From assembly GCA_024234395.1 (NCBI GenBank), contig JACKOH010000001.1:1321001-1385000 (forward strand): a stretch of DNA of 64,000 bases. The letters run 5' to 3'. Every line of letters begins with the position of its first letter. Position 1 is the stretch's first letter. A program made the translations under genes and the position numbers. The notes beneath the pieces were generated by a model. That model had not been told where the DNA came from and did no database searches. It saw only the letters and a program-made list of their open reading frames with translations. Below are positions 8,969-16,512 of the stretch, piece after piece. The stretch is from Pseudomonadales bacterium (lineage in GTDB: Bacteria > Pseudomonadota > Gammaproteobacteria > Pseudomonadales > Pseudohongiellaceae).

Positions 8969-10845
8969 CCACCTCCAACGCTTCCCGCATTACTCCCATC
9001 ACCCGGGTTAATGACTTTGTAGTCAAATTTGCCAACGTCAACGGCTCGGGTTCGGCCAGTGCCAACAACATGTTTGCCAAGGCGGTCTTCCGCATGGGAA
9101 TACCAGTCAGCCCGCACAACATCTTTCCATCCAACATACAGGGCCTGCCGACCTGGTATGAAGTGCGTATCAGTGAAGCCGGCTACCTCGGACGGCGCGA
9201 CGGGGTGGACCTGATGGTGGCCATGAATGAGCAGACCATCAGGAATGATATCGATTCGGTCCTGCCCGGCGGGTATGTACTTTATGACAACTCCAAGCCA
9301 CTCGGACCGCATCTGCTGCGCGACGACATCAATTATCTGGGCATACCGATCAAGGACATCTGCCTGAAGGAGTTCGAAAAACCGACCCAGCGCCAGCTGT
9401 TCAAAAATATTGTCTATGTCGGTGCCCTGGCTGCCTTTCTGGAAATTGATTTTCAGGTGTTGACCGATCTGGTCGGCGACCAGTTCCGCGGCAAGGAAAG
9501 ATTGATCCCACCCAACATTCACGCCCTGGAACTGGGTCATCAGTATGCCAGCAATAATTTCAAATGCCCGCTGCAGATTCGTCTGAAACATTGCCGGAAA
9601 ACCGACAACAAGATTCTGATCGACGGCAATACCGCAGTGGCATTAGGCTGTGTTTACGGCGGTGCGACGGTAGCGGCCTGGTACCCGCTGACACCCTCCA
9701 CATCGGTCGTGGATGCCTTCGGAAAATACTGCAAACGGTTGCGTATCGACCCGGGCAGCGGCAAGCGCAAATACGCCATTGTCCAGGCCGAAGACGAACT
9801 GGCTGCCATCGGAATCACCGTCGGAGCAGGCTGGAATGGCGCCCGCGCCTTTACCGCCACCAGTGGGCCCGGCATTTCACTGATGCAGGAATTCCTGGGA
9901 CTGGCCTACTTTGCCGAGGTTCCGATAGTGATCTTTGATATTCAGCGGGCCGGCCCCTCCACCGGGATGCCAACCAGGACTCAGCAAAGCGACATTCTCA
10001 GCTGTGCTTATGCCTCCCATGGCGATACCAAGCAGGTACTGCTGTTTCCGGCCAGCCCCGGAGAATGTTTTGACTTCGCCATCGAAGCTTTCGACATTGC
10101 CGACAACCTGCAGACCCCGGTCATTGTCATGAGTGATCTGGAACTGGGCATGAATGAGCAGATGTGCGACGCCCTGCAATGGACCGACGGCAGGGAATAC
10201 GATCGCGGCAAGGTTCTCAGTGAAGCACAACTTGAGGAACTGGGGGAATTTGCCCGCTATCGAGATGTGGACGGGGACGGTATCGGTTACCGCACCTATC
10301 CGGGCACGCATCCCGAAAAAGGCAGTTATTTCACCCGGGGCAGCTCTCACGACGACCGGGCTGCCTATACCGAAGACGGTAATGTCTACGCCGGCGTCAT
10401 GGATCGCATTGCCCGCAAGTTTAATACAGCGGTCGGCTTTCTGCCGCTACCGGAGCAGATCGACACGGAGCAGGAAAATAGCTCCGGGCTGAAATTGGGC
10501 CTTCTGTTCTACGGGACCACCACCAGCGCCATTCAGGAAAGCCTGGACAGCCTGGAACGCCAGGGATATCACTTCGATACCCTGAGAATCCGGGCGTTTC
10601 CTTTCCACGAGTCCGTACAGCAGTTTATCGACTGTCACGACCGGATCTATGTCATCGAGCAGAACCGGGACGCCCAGATGAAAAGCCTGTTGAAAATAGA
10701 ATGCGACGCCAGTAACCGAAAACTGGCATCGATCCTGAATTACAACGGAGTCCTGATCACTGCTCAGCATATTGAACGGTCAGTTCTTGAGGATCTGGCG
10801 ACTTTCGAACAGACCGCCGCCAACACTCTGAGCAGCCGGGCATAG
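8953..10845 (+). CDS. 2-oxoacid:acceptor oxidoreductase, fused gamma-alpha subunit (KorA-like)
   Basis: In this 630-residue protein residues 1 to about 200 form the gamma (CoA-interacting) domain, with G-S-G-S-A-S near 31-36. Residues from about 220 form the alpha domain, with the G-N-x-A-x-A-x-G motif of the pyrimidine-binding fold (225-232) and Y-P-x-T-P-S-T (244-250). This fusion is standard for 2-oxoglutarate or related oxidoreductases. The enzyme decarboxylates a 2-oxoacid, forms an acyl-CoA and passes electrons to an iron-sulfur acceptor. The ATG at 8953 overlaps the end of the flavoprotein gene; the beta-subunit gene follows after 9 bases. Substrate could be 2-oxoglutarate, pyruvate or a branched-chain oxoacid; sequence alone does not decide. 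Confidence 0.88.
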   Translation: MPEAIATSNASRITPITRVNDFVVKFANVNGSGSASANNMFAKAVFRMGIPVSPHNIFPSNIQGLPTWYEVRISEAGYLGRRDGVDLMVAMNEQTIRNDIDSVLPGGYVLYDNSKPLGPHLLRDDINYLGIPIKDICLKEFEKPTQRQLFKNIVYVGALAAFLEIDFQVLTDLVGDQFRGKERLIPPNIHALELGHQYASNNFKCPLQIRLKHCRKTDNKILIDGNTAVALGCVYGGATVAAWYPLTPSTSVVDAFGKYCKRLRIDPGSGKRKYAIVQAEDELAAIGITVGAGWNGARAFTATSGPGISLMQEFLGLAYFAEVPIVIFDIQRAGPSTGMPTRTQQSDILSCAYASHGDTKQVLLFPASPGECFDFAIEAFDIADNLQTPVIVMSDLELGMNEQMCDALQWTDGREYDRGKVLSEAQLEELGEFARYRDVDGDGIGYRTYPGTHPEKGSYFTRGSSHDDRAAYTEDGNVYAGVMDRIARKFNTAVGFLPLPEQIDTEQENSSGLKLGLLFYGTTTSAIQESLDSLERQGYHFDTLRIRAFPFHESVQQFIDCHDRIYVIEQNRDAQMKSLLKIECDASNRKLASILNYNGVLITAQHIERSVLEDLATFEQTAANTLSSRA

Positions 10846-10854
10846 GCAACCACC

Positions 10855-11910
10855 ATGACTTATATTCGCAAACCCAAATTTGCCAACCCCCATATCCGCA
10901 GCAACGACCTGGGTCTTACCCACCGCGATTATGAAGGCTCACTGACCACCCTCTGCGGAGGCTGCGGGCACGATTCAATCAGCGCCGCGATAATTCAGGC
11001 CGCGGTCGGCATGTCCCTGCCCCCGCATCGGGTCGCCAAGCTTTCCGGAATCGGTTGTTCATCGAAAATCCCGGCCTATTTCCTGAGTCGTTCACACGGT
11101 TTCAATTCTGTTCACGGACGCATGCCGTCGGTGGCTACCGGCGCCAATATGGCCAACAAGGAGCTCTACTTCCTGGGAGTTTCCGGAGATGGCGACAGTG
11201 CGTCGATAGGGCTTGGCCAGTTCTGTCATATCGTCAGACGTCGCATCAACATGCTCTACATCGTCGCCAACAATGGCACCTACGGGCTCACCAAGGGTCA
11301 GTTGTCTGCCACTGCGGATCCGGGATCCAGAACCAAATCGGGAGAGGAAAGTCAGTACGACAATATTGATATGGCCACCCTGGCCATCGAGCTTGGCGCC
11401 AGTTTCGTGGCGCGCAGCTTTTCCGGAGACAAGAGTCAACTGGTGCCCTTGATCCAGGCCGGCCTCAGCCATAAGGGTTTCGCTTTCATCGATGTCATTT
11501 CACCCTGTGTCACATTCAACAACACCGATTTTTCCACCCATGGCTACAAGAACACCTGGGAAAATTATCAGGCCCTGAGCAGTATCGATTACGTGCCCAT
11601 GCGTAAGGAAATCACTACCAGTTACGGTGCGGGCGAAGACAAGGAAATCACTCTGCACGACGGTTCGGTGATCCACCTACACAAGACCGGCAGCGACTAC
11701 CGGCCCGAAGATCGCGACAACGCGCTGAGCCACATCAGTGACTATCGGAAAAAGGGGAAGATCGCCACCGGACTGCTTTATATCAACCAGGACCAGGCGG
11801 ACTTTCACGAACTTAACGACAGTGTCGACAAGCCTCTCAATACCCTGGCGAGCAGCGATCTTTGCCCCGGTAACGAGGTCCTGCAGTCGATCAACGAAAC
11901 ATTCCGTTGA
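10855..11910 (+). CDS. 2-oxoacid:acceptor oxidoreductase, beta subunit (KorB-like)
   Basis: This 351-residue protein is the thiamine diphosphate-binding half of the enzyme. The TPP/magnesium motif is G-D-G-D (111-114) through N-N-G-T-Y-G (139-144). Four cysteines fit the cluster ligands of KorB-type beta subunits: Cys34 and Cys37 (CGGCGH), Cys68 (GIGCS) and Cys218 (SPCVTFN). The tail of about 60 residues after the catalytic domain is longer than in compact KorB proteins. It is the third gene of the flavoprotein-alpha-beta operon and converges on the lipoprotein gene 25 bases away. Confidence 0.9.
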   Translation: MTYIRKPKFANPHIRSNDLGLTHRDYEGSLTTLCGGCGHDSISAAIIQAAVGMSLPPHRVAKLSGIGCSSKIPAYFLSRSHGFNSVHGRMPSVATGANMANKELYFLGVSGDGDSASIGLGQFCHIVRRRINMLYIVANNGTYGLTKGQLSATADPGSRTKSGEESQYDNIDMATLAIELGASFVARSFSGDKSQLVPLIQAGLSHKGFAFIDVISPCVTFNNTDFSTHGYKNTWENYQALSSIDYVPMRKEITTSYGAGEDKEITLHDGSVIHLHKTGSDYRPEDRDNALSHISDYRKKGKIATGLLYINQDQADFHELNDSVDKPLNTLASSDLCPGNEVLQSINETFR

Positions 11911-11935
11911 ACCCGGTCAGCCGGCTTACCCCTCG

Positions 11936-12550
11936 CTAACTGAACAGGCGTTGCAACCAGTTTTTTTCCAGCTCCGGCCGGCATCCCGCGTATTGTGCAT
12001 CAAACCGTTTCGAATTTGCCTGCACCCGGGCGCCGGTGTCCAGCAGCCACGGTTTGTCCCAATGCCGCCCGCGGGCGTAGCCCCCGTTCCCTTCATGATA
12101 GGCAAAATAGAGATTGGCAGCGTCATCGGCGGGAATCTCATTGATTCGCCGGCTCATGGCGTTATACCAGCCGACAAAGTCGATGGCATCGGCAAAATCG
12201 TCACGCCTGGCGCTCCAGTTGCCACTCTCGGCCAGGTATTCCTCCCAGGTGGTATCAAGCGCCTGCGCATAGCCATAGGCACTGGAAGGTCGGGCCCCTG
12301 GCAGAATCCACAAAAATCTGCCACGCGGTGGTTTGGCACGCGCCTTGAATCGGCTCTCCTGATAGATGAAAGCCATGTTGACTGCAACCGGGATACCCCA
12401 GCGTTCTTCAGAACGCCGTGCCGCCTTGTACCAGCCGCGGCGATTCTCGAAGATAGAACAGACATTGGCAATATTGTCGGGTTGCGACGCCACACAGCCG
12501 GTGAGCAGCGCCGCCAGTGTGAGGCCAGCCCCCAACAGTAATGGTTTCAT
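11936..12550 (-). CDS. Lipoprotein with transglycosylase SLT-like domain
   Basis: The 204-residue protein begins with a lipoprotein signal peptide ending in the lipobox L-L-T-G-C (Cys19). The mature part has a lytic-transglycosylase-like core. The Q-E-S-R-F motif supplies the probable catalytic Glu65, S-A-Y-G-Y-A-Q matches the second conserved block (about 90-96), and A-Y-H-E-G-N-G-G-Y the third. It should cleave peptidoglycan between MurNAc and GlcNAc from the membrane surface. It lies downstream of ligA on the same strand, 34 bases after the ligA stop, so it may be the last gene of the smc-zipA-ligA run. Activity is inferred from motifs. Confidence 0.82.
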   Translation of the reverse strand: MKPLLLGAGLTLAALLTGCVASQPDNIANVCSIFENRRGWYKAARRSEERWGIPVAVNMAFIYQESRFKARAKPPRGRFLWILPGARPSSAYGYAQALDTTWEEYLAESGNWSARRDDFADAIDFVGWYNAMSRRINEIPADDAANLYFAYHEGNGGYARGRHWDKPWLLDTGARVQANSKRFDAQYAGCRPELEKNWLQRLFS

Positions 12551-12584
12551 GACACAGAGTTTCCCGCTTGTTTGCGTTGCACTT

Positions 12585-14642
12585 TCAGGAAAGATCGTCC
12601 AGAAAGCCTAAAAATTCCTCTTCGTCCATTATTTTTATCTGCAGTTCCTCTGCCCTGGCCAGTTTGGAGCCCGCGCCGGGCCCGGCGACCACGCAGTCAG
12701 TGTTCCTGGAAACACTGCCAGCCACCTTCGCGCCAAGGCCTTCGAGCCGTGCTTTGGCTTCGCTTCTGGACAGGCTTTCCAGGGTTCCGGTCAGCACAAA
12801 AGTCTGCCCGTCCAGCGGCCTCGAATCAGTCGCCACGTCGACATCTTCCCAGTAAACGCCGCCGTCCCGAAGCTGACCGATCAGCGCCAGGTTGTCCTCA
12901 TTATCGAAAAACACCCGGATATGTCCGGCGACCACCTTGCCCACATCCGGTACCTCCTGAAGCTGTTCCAGATCGGCCTCGATGACCCTGTCCAGGGTAC
13001 CGAAAAAATTTGCCAGCCCCTGGGCTGTCGCTTCGCCGACTTCTCTGATACCCAGACTGTAAAGAAACCTGGCCAGTGTAGTGTGCTTGCTGTGCTCGAT
13101 TGCTGCCACTACATTGGTCGCCGATTTGGTCGCCATCCGGTCCAGATCGGCAAGCTGTTCCACACTCAGGGAAAAGATATCCGCTACCGTCTTCAATTCT
13201 CCCCGGTCGACCAGTTGCTCAATCAACTTGTCACCCAGGCCTTCGATATCCAGTGCAGCTCGTGACGCAAAGTGCCTGATTGCCTCCTTGCGCTGAGCCG
13301 GACAGATGATTCCGGCGCTGCAGCGGTAGACGACATCACCGTCTTTTTCGACTACCGAACCACATACCGGACACTGCGTCGGCATGACGATTGTTCGTAC
13401 TTCGCCGTACTCATTGTTCGCCTCATCGCTGGGGATCACCTTAACAACCTGGGGGATCACATCGCCAGCCCGCCGCACGATCACCCGATCACCAATACGC
13501 AGACCCAGGCGCTCGATTTCGTCCATATTGTGCAGGGTGGCATTACTGACAGTCACTCCCCCCACGAATACCGGATCCAGACGGGCAACGGGAGTGATCG
13601 CCCCGGTTCTGCCAACCTGAAATTCCACGTCCAGGACCCGGGTCGACATCTCCTCGGCCGGAAACTTGTAGGCCATTGCCCAGCGCGGAGTCCGGGCATT
13701 GGCACCCAGCGACTCCTGCAGCCCGAGCTGGTTTACCTTGATTACCGCGCCGTCGATCTCGTAATCAAGCGCGGGTCTTTTTTCCAGCAACTGCCGGCAG
13801 TAGTCATGGCACTCGGCGATCCCTGTGACCACCCGGCATTCCGGGCTGACCGGAAGCCCCCAGTCGGCCAGCAATCGCAACACCTCGCTGAGCGTGTCGG
13901 GGAAACGGAAATTCTCCACCACACCGATGCTGTAGCAATACATCTGCAATGGCCGTCCGGCCGCAATGCGTGAATCCAGCTGACGCAGAGTGCCGGCAGC
14001 GGCATTCCGGGGATTGACGAAGCGCTTTTCACCACGCCGGTCGGCTGCCTCATTGACCCGCAGGAAGCCACTCCTGCTGAGGAAAATTTCGCCCCGTACC
14101 TCGAACATACTGGGCAGGTTGTCGGTCCTGATCAGCAACGGGATTGACCTGATGGTCCGCACGTTGTGAGTAATATCCTCGCCGGTTTCACCATCGCCCC
14201 GGGTTGCAGCCTGGATCAGTTCGCCATCGCGATACAGCAGGCTTACCGCAACCCCATCCACCTTTGGCTCGCAGCTGTATTCGAGTTCGGCATCACTGCC
14301 CAGTCGCTTTTTGATGCGGGCATCGAACTGGGTCAGGTCTTCGGCATTGAACACCTTGTCCAGGGACAGCATGGGGATGGTATGGCGAACCTGCCGAAAC
14401 TCGGAAATCGGCGCACCACTTACCCGCCGGGTGGGAGAATCAGGGGTGATCAGGCCGGGGTATTGTTCTTCCAGGGTCACCAGCCGGGCAAACAGACGAT
14501 CATAGTCAGCGTCGGGGATTTCCGGACTGTCCTGCTCAAAATAAAGTCGATCGTGATAAACGATCTGCTCCCGCAGCTGCCTGGCCTCCTGCGCTACAGC
14601 GGCGGGAACCTTTTCCGGGTCGTCAGATCCTGGCGCAGACAT
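12585..14642 (-). CDS. ligA: NAD-dependent DNA ligase LigA
   Basis: The 685-residue protein is of normal length for the family. The adenylation active site is K127 in the K-V-D-G motif. An OB-fold region follows, then a four-cysteine zinc finger (C-P-V-C ... C ... C-P-A-Q, about 420-445), a helix-hairpin-helix block, and a C-terminal BRCT domain (about 605-685). It joins Okazaki fragments and seals repair nicks using NAD+ as AMP donor. It sits directly after zipA, an order shared with Pseudomonas. The start at 14642 is followed by a family-typical helical N-terminus. Confidence 0.97.
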   Translation of the reverse strand: MSAPGSDDPEKVPAAVAQEARQLREQIVYHDRLYFEQDSPEIPDADYDRLFARLVTLEEQYPGLITPDSPTRRVSGAPISEFRQVRHTIPMLSLDKVFNAEDLTQFDARIKKRLGSDAELEYSCEPKVDGVAVSLLYRDGELIQAATRGDGETGEDITHNVRTIRSIPLLIRTDNLPSMFEVRGEIFLSRSGFLRVNEAADRRGEKRFVNPRNAAAGTLRQLDSRIAAGRPLQMYCYSIGVVENFRFPDTLSEVLRLLADWGLPVSPECRVVTGIAECHDYCRQLLEKRPALDYEIDGAVIKVNQLGLQESLGANARTPRWAMAYKFPAEEMSTRVLDVEFQVGRTGAITPVARLDPVFVGGVTVSNATLHNMDEIERLGLRIGDRVIVRRAGDVIPQVVKVIPSDEANNEYGEVRTIVMPTQCPVCGSVVEKDGDVVYRCSAGIICPAQRKEAIRHFASRAALDIEGLGDKLIEQLVDRGELKTVADIFSLSVEQLADLDRMATKSATNVVAAIEHSKHTTLARFLYSLGIREVGEATAQGLANFFGTLDRVIEADLEQLQEVPDVGKVVAGHIRVFFDNEDNLALIGQLRDGGVYWEDVDVATDSRPLDGQTFVLTGTLESLSRSEAKARLEGLGAKVAGSVSRNTDCVVAGPGAGSKLARAEELQIKIMDEEEFLGFLDDLS

Positions 14643-14672
14643 GCTCGCCCTGCTTGAAGTGATAACAACAGT

Positions 14673-14713
14673 TTAAGGAACTGCTGATTTCCTGAAATCA
14701 GCAGCTCCTTAAT
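14673..14713. terminator. Long hairpin between zipA and ligA
   Basis: A nearly perfect inverted repeat pairs AAGGAACTGCTGATTT with AAATCAGCAGCTCCTT (one mismatch) around a 4-nt loop, in the 75-base gap between the zipA stop and the ligA start. No U-tract follows on the minus strand. It may act as an RNA-processing or attenuation hairpin or belong to a dispersed repeat family, rather than being a classical terminator. Confidence 0.5.
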
Positions 14714-14717
14714 TCTA

Positions 14718-16382
14718 TCAGGACTGAGCCTGGGCGGCCTTCAGTTTGCGTAACTCGTAGTCCTGAATCCGCTGCCGGTAATGCTCGATAGTTTGTGCGG
14801 TCATGACACTGCGGCGATCGTCACGCAGCTCGCCATCAAGGGCTGCCCGCAATTGCTGAGCGGTCCGTAGCATGTCCTCGAATGCCTCACGGTTGCTGAT
14901 CACGGCAGGCATGGCAAGAAACAGGCTGACCCCGCGGGTTTCAAATTCCTCGATGTTATCCAGATCGAAGGTGCCCGGATTCAGGATATTGGCTACGCTG
15001 AAGATGACCGGACTGTCGATCCGGCTACCCAGGTGTCTGTGAAAAATATTCATGTCGCCATGTTTCAGGCCCGCTGCCAGCATCACCTGCAGCAGATCCG
15101 GCCCCCGGAACAACTCGTCATCATGGCTCATGACATTGATTACCAGCACTTCGGAAGGTTCAAATTCCTGGCGACGGCCGGTCGCGGTTGGTGCTGCACT
15201 ACCCTGACTGCCGACCCCCGTCGGCCGCCGTGACTCCCGGGCCTGATTGAAGTCTGTCACACCCGCGGATTCCGGCGCCTGCCGGCTGGCCCGGCGCTCA
15301 TCGCGAGCAGTCGGTCTGGCCGTCCTGCCAGCCTCGGCACGCTCCTGAGTCGTTGCCCTGCTCACCACCCACTCTTCCCGGGGCGCCTGCTTCACCGCAC
15401 CGGCGAGGCGGGAATTTTCCCGATTCGGGGTCACGCGGCCGGTATCCCTGAACAGTGGATCGTTGTCCTCTTCCAGAGTCGGACCATAATCTTCGTCATC
15501 CCAGTCTGAATCCGACCGGGAGTCTTTCCTGCCGAACCGGGAAAACAGTGAACCTTTTCTGCTTTCGCGGCCCTGCATTGCCTCCGGGGCGCCGATCCGA
15601 TCTCCTGCGGATAAAGAGAAATCATCGAATTCGTCCTCTGATTCTTCTGCTGAATCCTCTACAAGGTCATCGTCCAGATCGTCTTCCAGTTCGAACCCAT
15701 GCTCCTGCCTGACCTCTTCGTCCCCGTCAAGTTCAGCATCCTCCAGCTCTGCGGCTTCCTTCAGTCTCTGGCCGTCGCCGTGCCTGGCCACCTCCTGTTC
15801 GTCCTGTTCTTCTTCCTGCTCGTTACCGGACCAGGACTCCGCATCGGCATCAATCTCGTCTTCAAGGTCATCATGGGAACTGGCATCGCTCTGATGCCAC
15901 TCTTCCTCGTCGTCCAGGTTGCCGGCCGCGTCTCCTTCGCAATCGGCCTCAGCTGTGTCTGCGCCTCTGCTGTCCCCGTAATCGCGATACTGCTGCCGAG
16001 CGGGGTGTCTGGCTCCATCCGCTTCCTCTTCGTCAATATCCAGATCGGTTACGGTGAGGCGGGGCTCCTGGCGGATTTCCACGGTGTCCAGCAGAATCGG
16101 GACAGCGTCTGTGTCGGGATCCCCATCGCTATCCAGATCCAACTCGCTCTGCAGGGCATTCTGCTGGTTAACCTCCGCCAGCGAGCGCTTGATTACACGC
16201 GCTCCGCCACTGGGCAATTCAGCCAGCTCCAATTCCTCCAGATCGATGTCCTGGGGAATATTCTTCTCGATGGCGAGGCGAATCTGCCTGCGTCGTGCGT
16301 GGATTGCCACGTACAGGCCGCGGAGGATCACTGCGACTACCGCCAGACCCAGAATCAGAATCAACAATTCTCGTGTGCCCAT
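14718..16382 (-). CDS. zipA: Cell division protein ZipA with extended acidic linker
   Basis: The 554-residue protein has an N-terminal membrane anchor (about 5-24), a basic cytoplasmic stretch, a very long low-complexity linker, and a C-terminal ZipA FtsZ-binding domain (about 405-545). ZipA tethers FtsZ polymers to the inner membrane at the division site. It is much longer than typical ZipA proteins of about 330 residues. The excess is a highly acidic Glu/Asp-rich region at roughly 80-300, followed by an Arg/Ser-rich part. Gene order smc-zipA-ligA supports the call. The linker is poorly conserved across the family, so the domain ends identify the protein. Confidence 0.92.
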   Translation of the reverse strand: MGTRELLILILGLAVVAVILRGLYVAIHARRRQIRLAIEKNIPQDIDLEELELAELPSGGARVIKRSLAEVNQQNALQSELDLDSDGDPDTDAVPILLDTVEIRQEPRLTVTDLDIDEEEADGARHPARQQYRDYGDSRGADTAEADCEGDAAGNLDDEEEWHQSDASSHDDLEDEIDADAESWSGNEQEEEQDEQEVARHGDGQRLKEAAELEDAELDGDEEVRQEHGFELEDDLDDDLVEDSAEESEDEFDDFSLSAGDRIGAPEAMQGRESRKGSLFSRFGRKDSRSDSDWDDEDYGPTLEEDNDPLFRDTGRVTPNRENSRLAGAVKQAPREEWVVSRATTQERAEAGRTARPTARDERRASRQAPESAGVTDFNQARESRRPTGVGSQGSAAPTATGRRQEFEPSEVLVINVMSHDDELFRGPDLLQVMLAAGLKHGDMNIFHRHLGSRIDSPVIFSVANILNPGTFDLDNIEEFETRGVSLFLAMPAVISNREAFEDMLRTAQQLRAALDGELRDDRRSVMTAQTIEHYRQRIQDYELRKLKAAQAQS

Positions 16383-16409
16383 GGTTTTGAATCTCTTTTG
16401 GTTGCCCGG

Positions 16410-16435
16410 ATTATAAAATTTTAGATAAATTTTAT
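16410..16435 (-). promoter_or_regulatory. TATAAT -10 box and AT-rich palindrome upstream of zipA
   Basis: In the 130-base gap between smc and zipA, the minus strand carries a consensus TATAAT (16415 to 16410) about 28 bases before the zipA start. It overlaps a 23-bp palindrome with perfect 9-bp arms, ATAAAATTT and AAATTTTAT (16413-16435). No good -35 element is visible. This suggests a separate zipA promoter that a protein could control by binding the palindrome. Confidence 0.4.
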
Positions 16436-16512
16436 TAGGTTATCCCACCGCAAGCCGGATTTCTTTAGCCCGGTACCGGTAATTTTTGTGAGCTGTGGGC
16501 GTGGCCGGAAAA

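Noticed and set aside
15699..16424. 241-codon plus-strand frame with hydrophobic segments opposite zipA
   Set aside because: The hydrophobic product is the complement of Glu/Asp codons in the acidic ZipA linker, not a membrane protein gene.
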